Below, piece after piece: positions 6,255 to 6,794 of a stretch of DNA of 6,794 nt. The stretch's first letter is position 1. Every line of letters begins with the position of its first letter. Position numbers and translations under genes: made by a program. The notes under the pieces were generated by a model. It was not told where the DNA came from. It saw nothing but the letters and a program-made list of their open reading frames with translations, and made no database searches. Source of the DNA: CAZAFM01 sp964484395 (GTDB lineage: Bacteria; Campylobacterota; Campylobacteria; Campylobacterales; CAZAFM01). The DNA lies in the NCBI GenBank assembly GCA_964484395.1, contig CAZAFM010000097.1, forward strand, positions 1 through 6,794, read 5' to 3'.

Positions 6255-6794
6255 CTAATTGCTTTAGTTGTAGTATTGTTTTGTCTAGTTTGTTTTTTGA
6301 TGATAAAAGCTGAGCTTTTTGCTGCTCTATCACTTCTTTTGGCGCATTTTTTACAAATTTATCATTTCCCAACATACTCTCCAACTTTTGTGTCTCTTTT
6401 TGTAGTTTTTTCTCTTGATTTCTAAGTCTATCAACTATTGGCTTAAGTTCTATACCCTCTTTTGATAAAAAAACCTCACAAAACTCACCAATATCAGCAA
6501 CAGTATTATCCTCTCTTCTCTCTACAAAAACAACACTATTTACCCTAGCAAGCTTTGGTAAATAGTCCAAGATAAGCTCTTTTGCTTCATCTGTATCTGT
6601 TTTTACATATACCTTCTCTATGAGGCTAGCAGGCATATCAAGAAGTGCTTTTAGCCGTCTTGTGGCTACAACAGCATCTATAACTGAGTCAAAAACTTTT
6701 TCTACATCCCTATCTTGCTCTTTTTGAAGTGGGTATCTTTTTATCATCAGTGATTCAGAGTCTTCTAGGGTTGAGCCACTTAGACTCTGATATA
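6247..6794 (-). CDS. valS: Valyl-tRNA synthetase, C-terminal part (5' end outside the window)
   Basis: The last 181 codons of a class I aminoacyl-tRNA synthetase that charges tRNA-Val in the cytoplasm. The frame is open to the window edge, and residues before the first visible methionine (YQSLSGSTLEDSESL) continue the family pattern, so that methionine is internal. The segment holds the end of the anticodon-binding domain, then the C-terminal coiled-coil arm that contacts the tRNA. The arm is rich in K, E, Q and L and includes LGNDKFVKNAPKEVIEQQK, matching the family's 'KLxNxxFxxxAPxxVv' signature. The catalytic domain is not in the window. The stop TAG at 6249-6247 lies inside the start of protein B, so valS and B are probably co-transcribed and translationally coupled. 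Nothing suggests truncation other than the window edge. Confidence 0.95.
   Translation of the reverse strand, partial: YQSLSGSTLEDSESLMIKRYPLQKEQDRDVEKVFDSVIDAVVATRRLKALLDMPASLIEKVYVKTDTDEAKELILDYLPKLARVNSVVFVERREDNTVADIGEFCEVFLSKEGIELKPIVDRLRNQEKKLQKETQKLESMLGNDKFVKNAPKEVIEQQKAQLLSSKNKLDKTILQLKQLDG

Noticed and set aside
6222..6425. A hydrophobic 67-codon open frame on the plus strand that might look like a small membrane protein
   Set aside because: It is antisense to the coiled-coil end of valS. The hydrophobic composition is the complement of Lys/Glu/Gln/Leu-rich codons, so no independent gene is supported.
6247..6747. Reading the right-hand frame as a complete 166-residue protein starting at the methionine at 6747
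   Set aside because: The frame stays open to the edge and the upstream residues fit valyl-tRNA synthetase. The methionine is internal (family motif 'SIMI' position) and the gene is simply cut by the window.

Overview
The window is AT-rich and gene-dense, with no stretch over 300 bases lacking a gene. It reads like a chromosomal segment of a free-living Campylobacterota (Epsilonproteobacteria) such as a Sulfurimonas/Sulfurovum/Arcobacter-type organism. That call is an inference. It rests on the base composition, on the 'HQWRQPLN' type H-box of the histidine kinase, and on the multidomain REC/PAS/GGDEF/EAL proteins, a style common in that phylum. No rRNA or other phylogenetic marker is present to fix it.

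Layout, from the right edge leftwards along the minus strand. (1) 6247-6794 is the C-terminal end of valyl-tRNA synthetase (valS), cut by the window edge. (2) 4230-6254 is protein B, a 674-residue REC-PAS-GGDEF-EAL protein whose start overlaps the valS stop by 8 bp. (3) 3269-4240, on the plus strand, is a lone ABC-type oligopeptide/dipeptide/nickel permease. It has a TTG start and overlaps the end of protein B by 11 bp tail to tail. (4) 1551-3203, minus strand, is protein A, a 550-residue REC-GGDEF-EAL paralogue of B without the PAS domain. It is divergent from the permease across a 65-bp spacer that holds overlapping candidate promoters. (5) 11-1558, minus strand, is a REC-PAS-histidine kinase whose start overlaps the end of protein A by the same 8-bp string seen at valS/B. 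A strong Shine-Dalgarno sequence in its last codons suggests another gene starts at the left edge.

How the genes may work together: A and B both have an intact set of EAL catalytic residues but a degenerate GGDEF signature (YADEF), so both look like phosphorylation-controlled c-di-GMP phosphodiesterases rather than cyclases. The kinase is translationally linked to A and is the obvious candidate to phosphorylate A's receiver, and possibly B's. No DNA-binding output domain is visible, so the module appears to act on c-di-GMP levels. B adds an Aer-like PAS that may sense redox or energy state. The permease has no visible functional link and no partner subunits here.

The most notable structural point is that A and B are about 80% identical over 412 gap-free residues (hand count) but clearly different in their N-terminal halves. 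This makes two direct repeats of about 1.24 kb flanking the permease. I see no mobile element, tRNA, rRNA, CRISPR array or unmistakably new system. The interest lies in the duplicated signalling modules and their arrangement.
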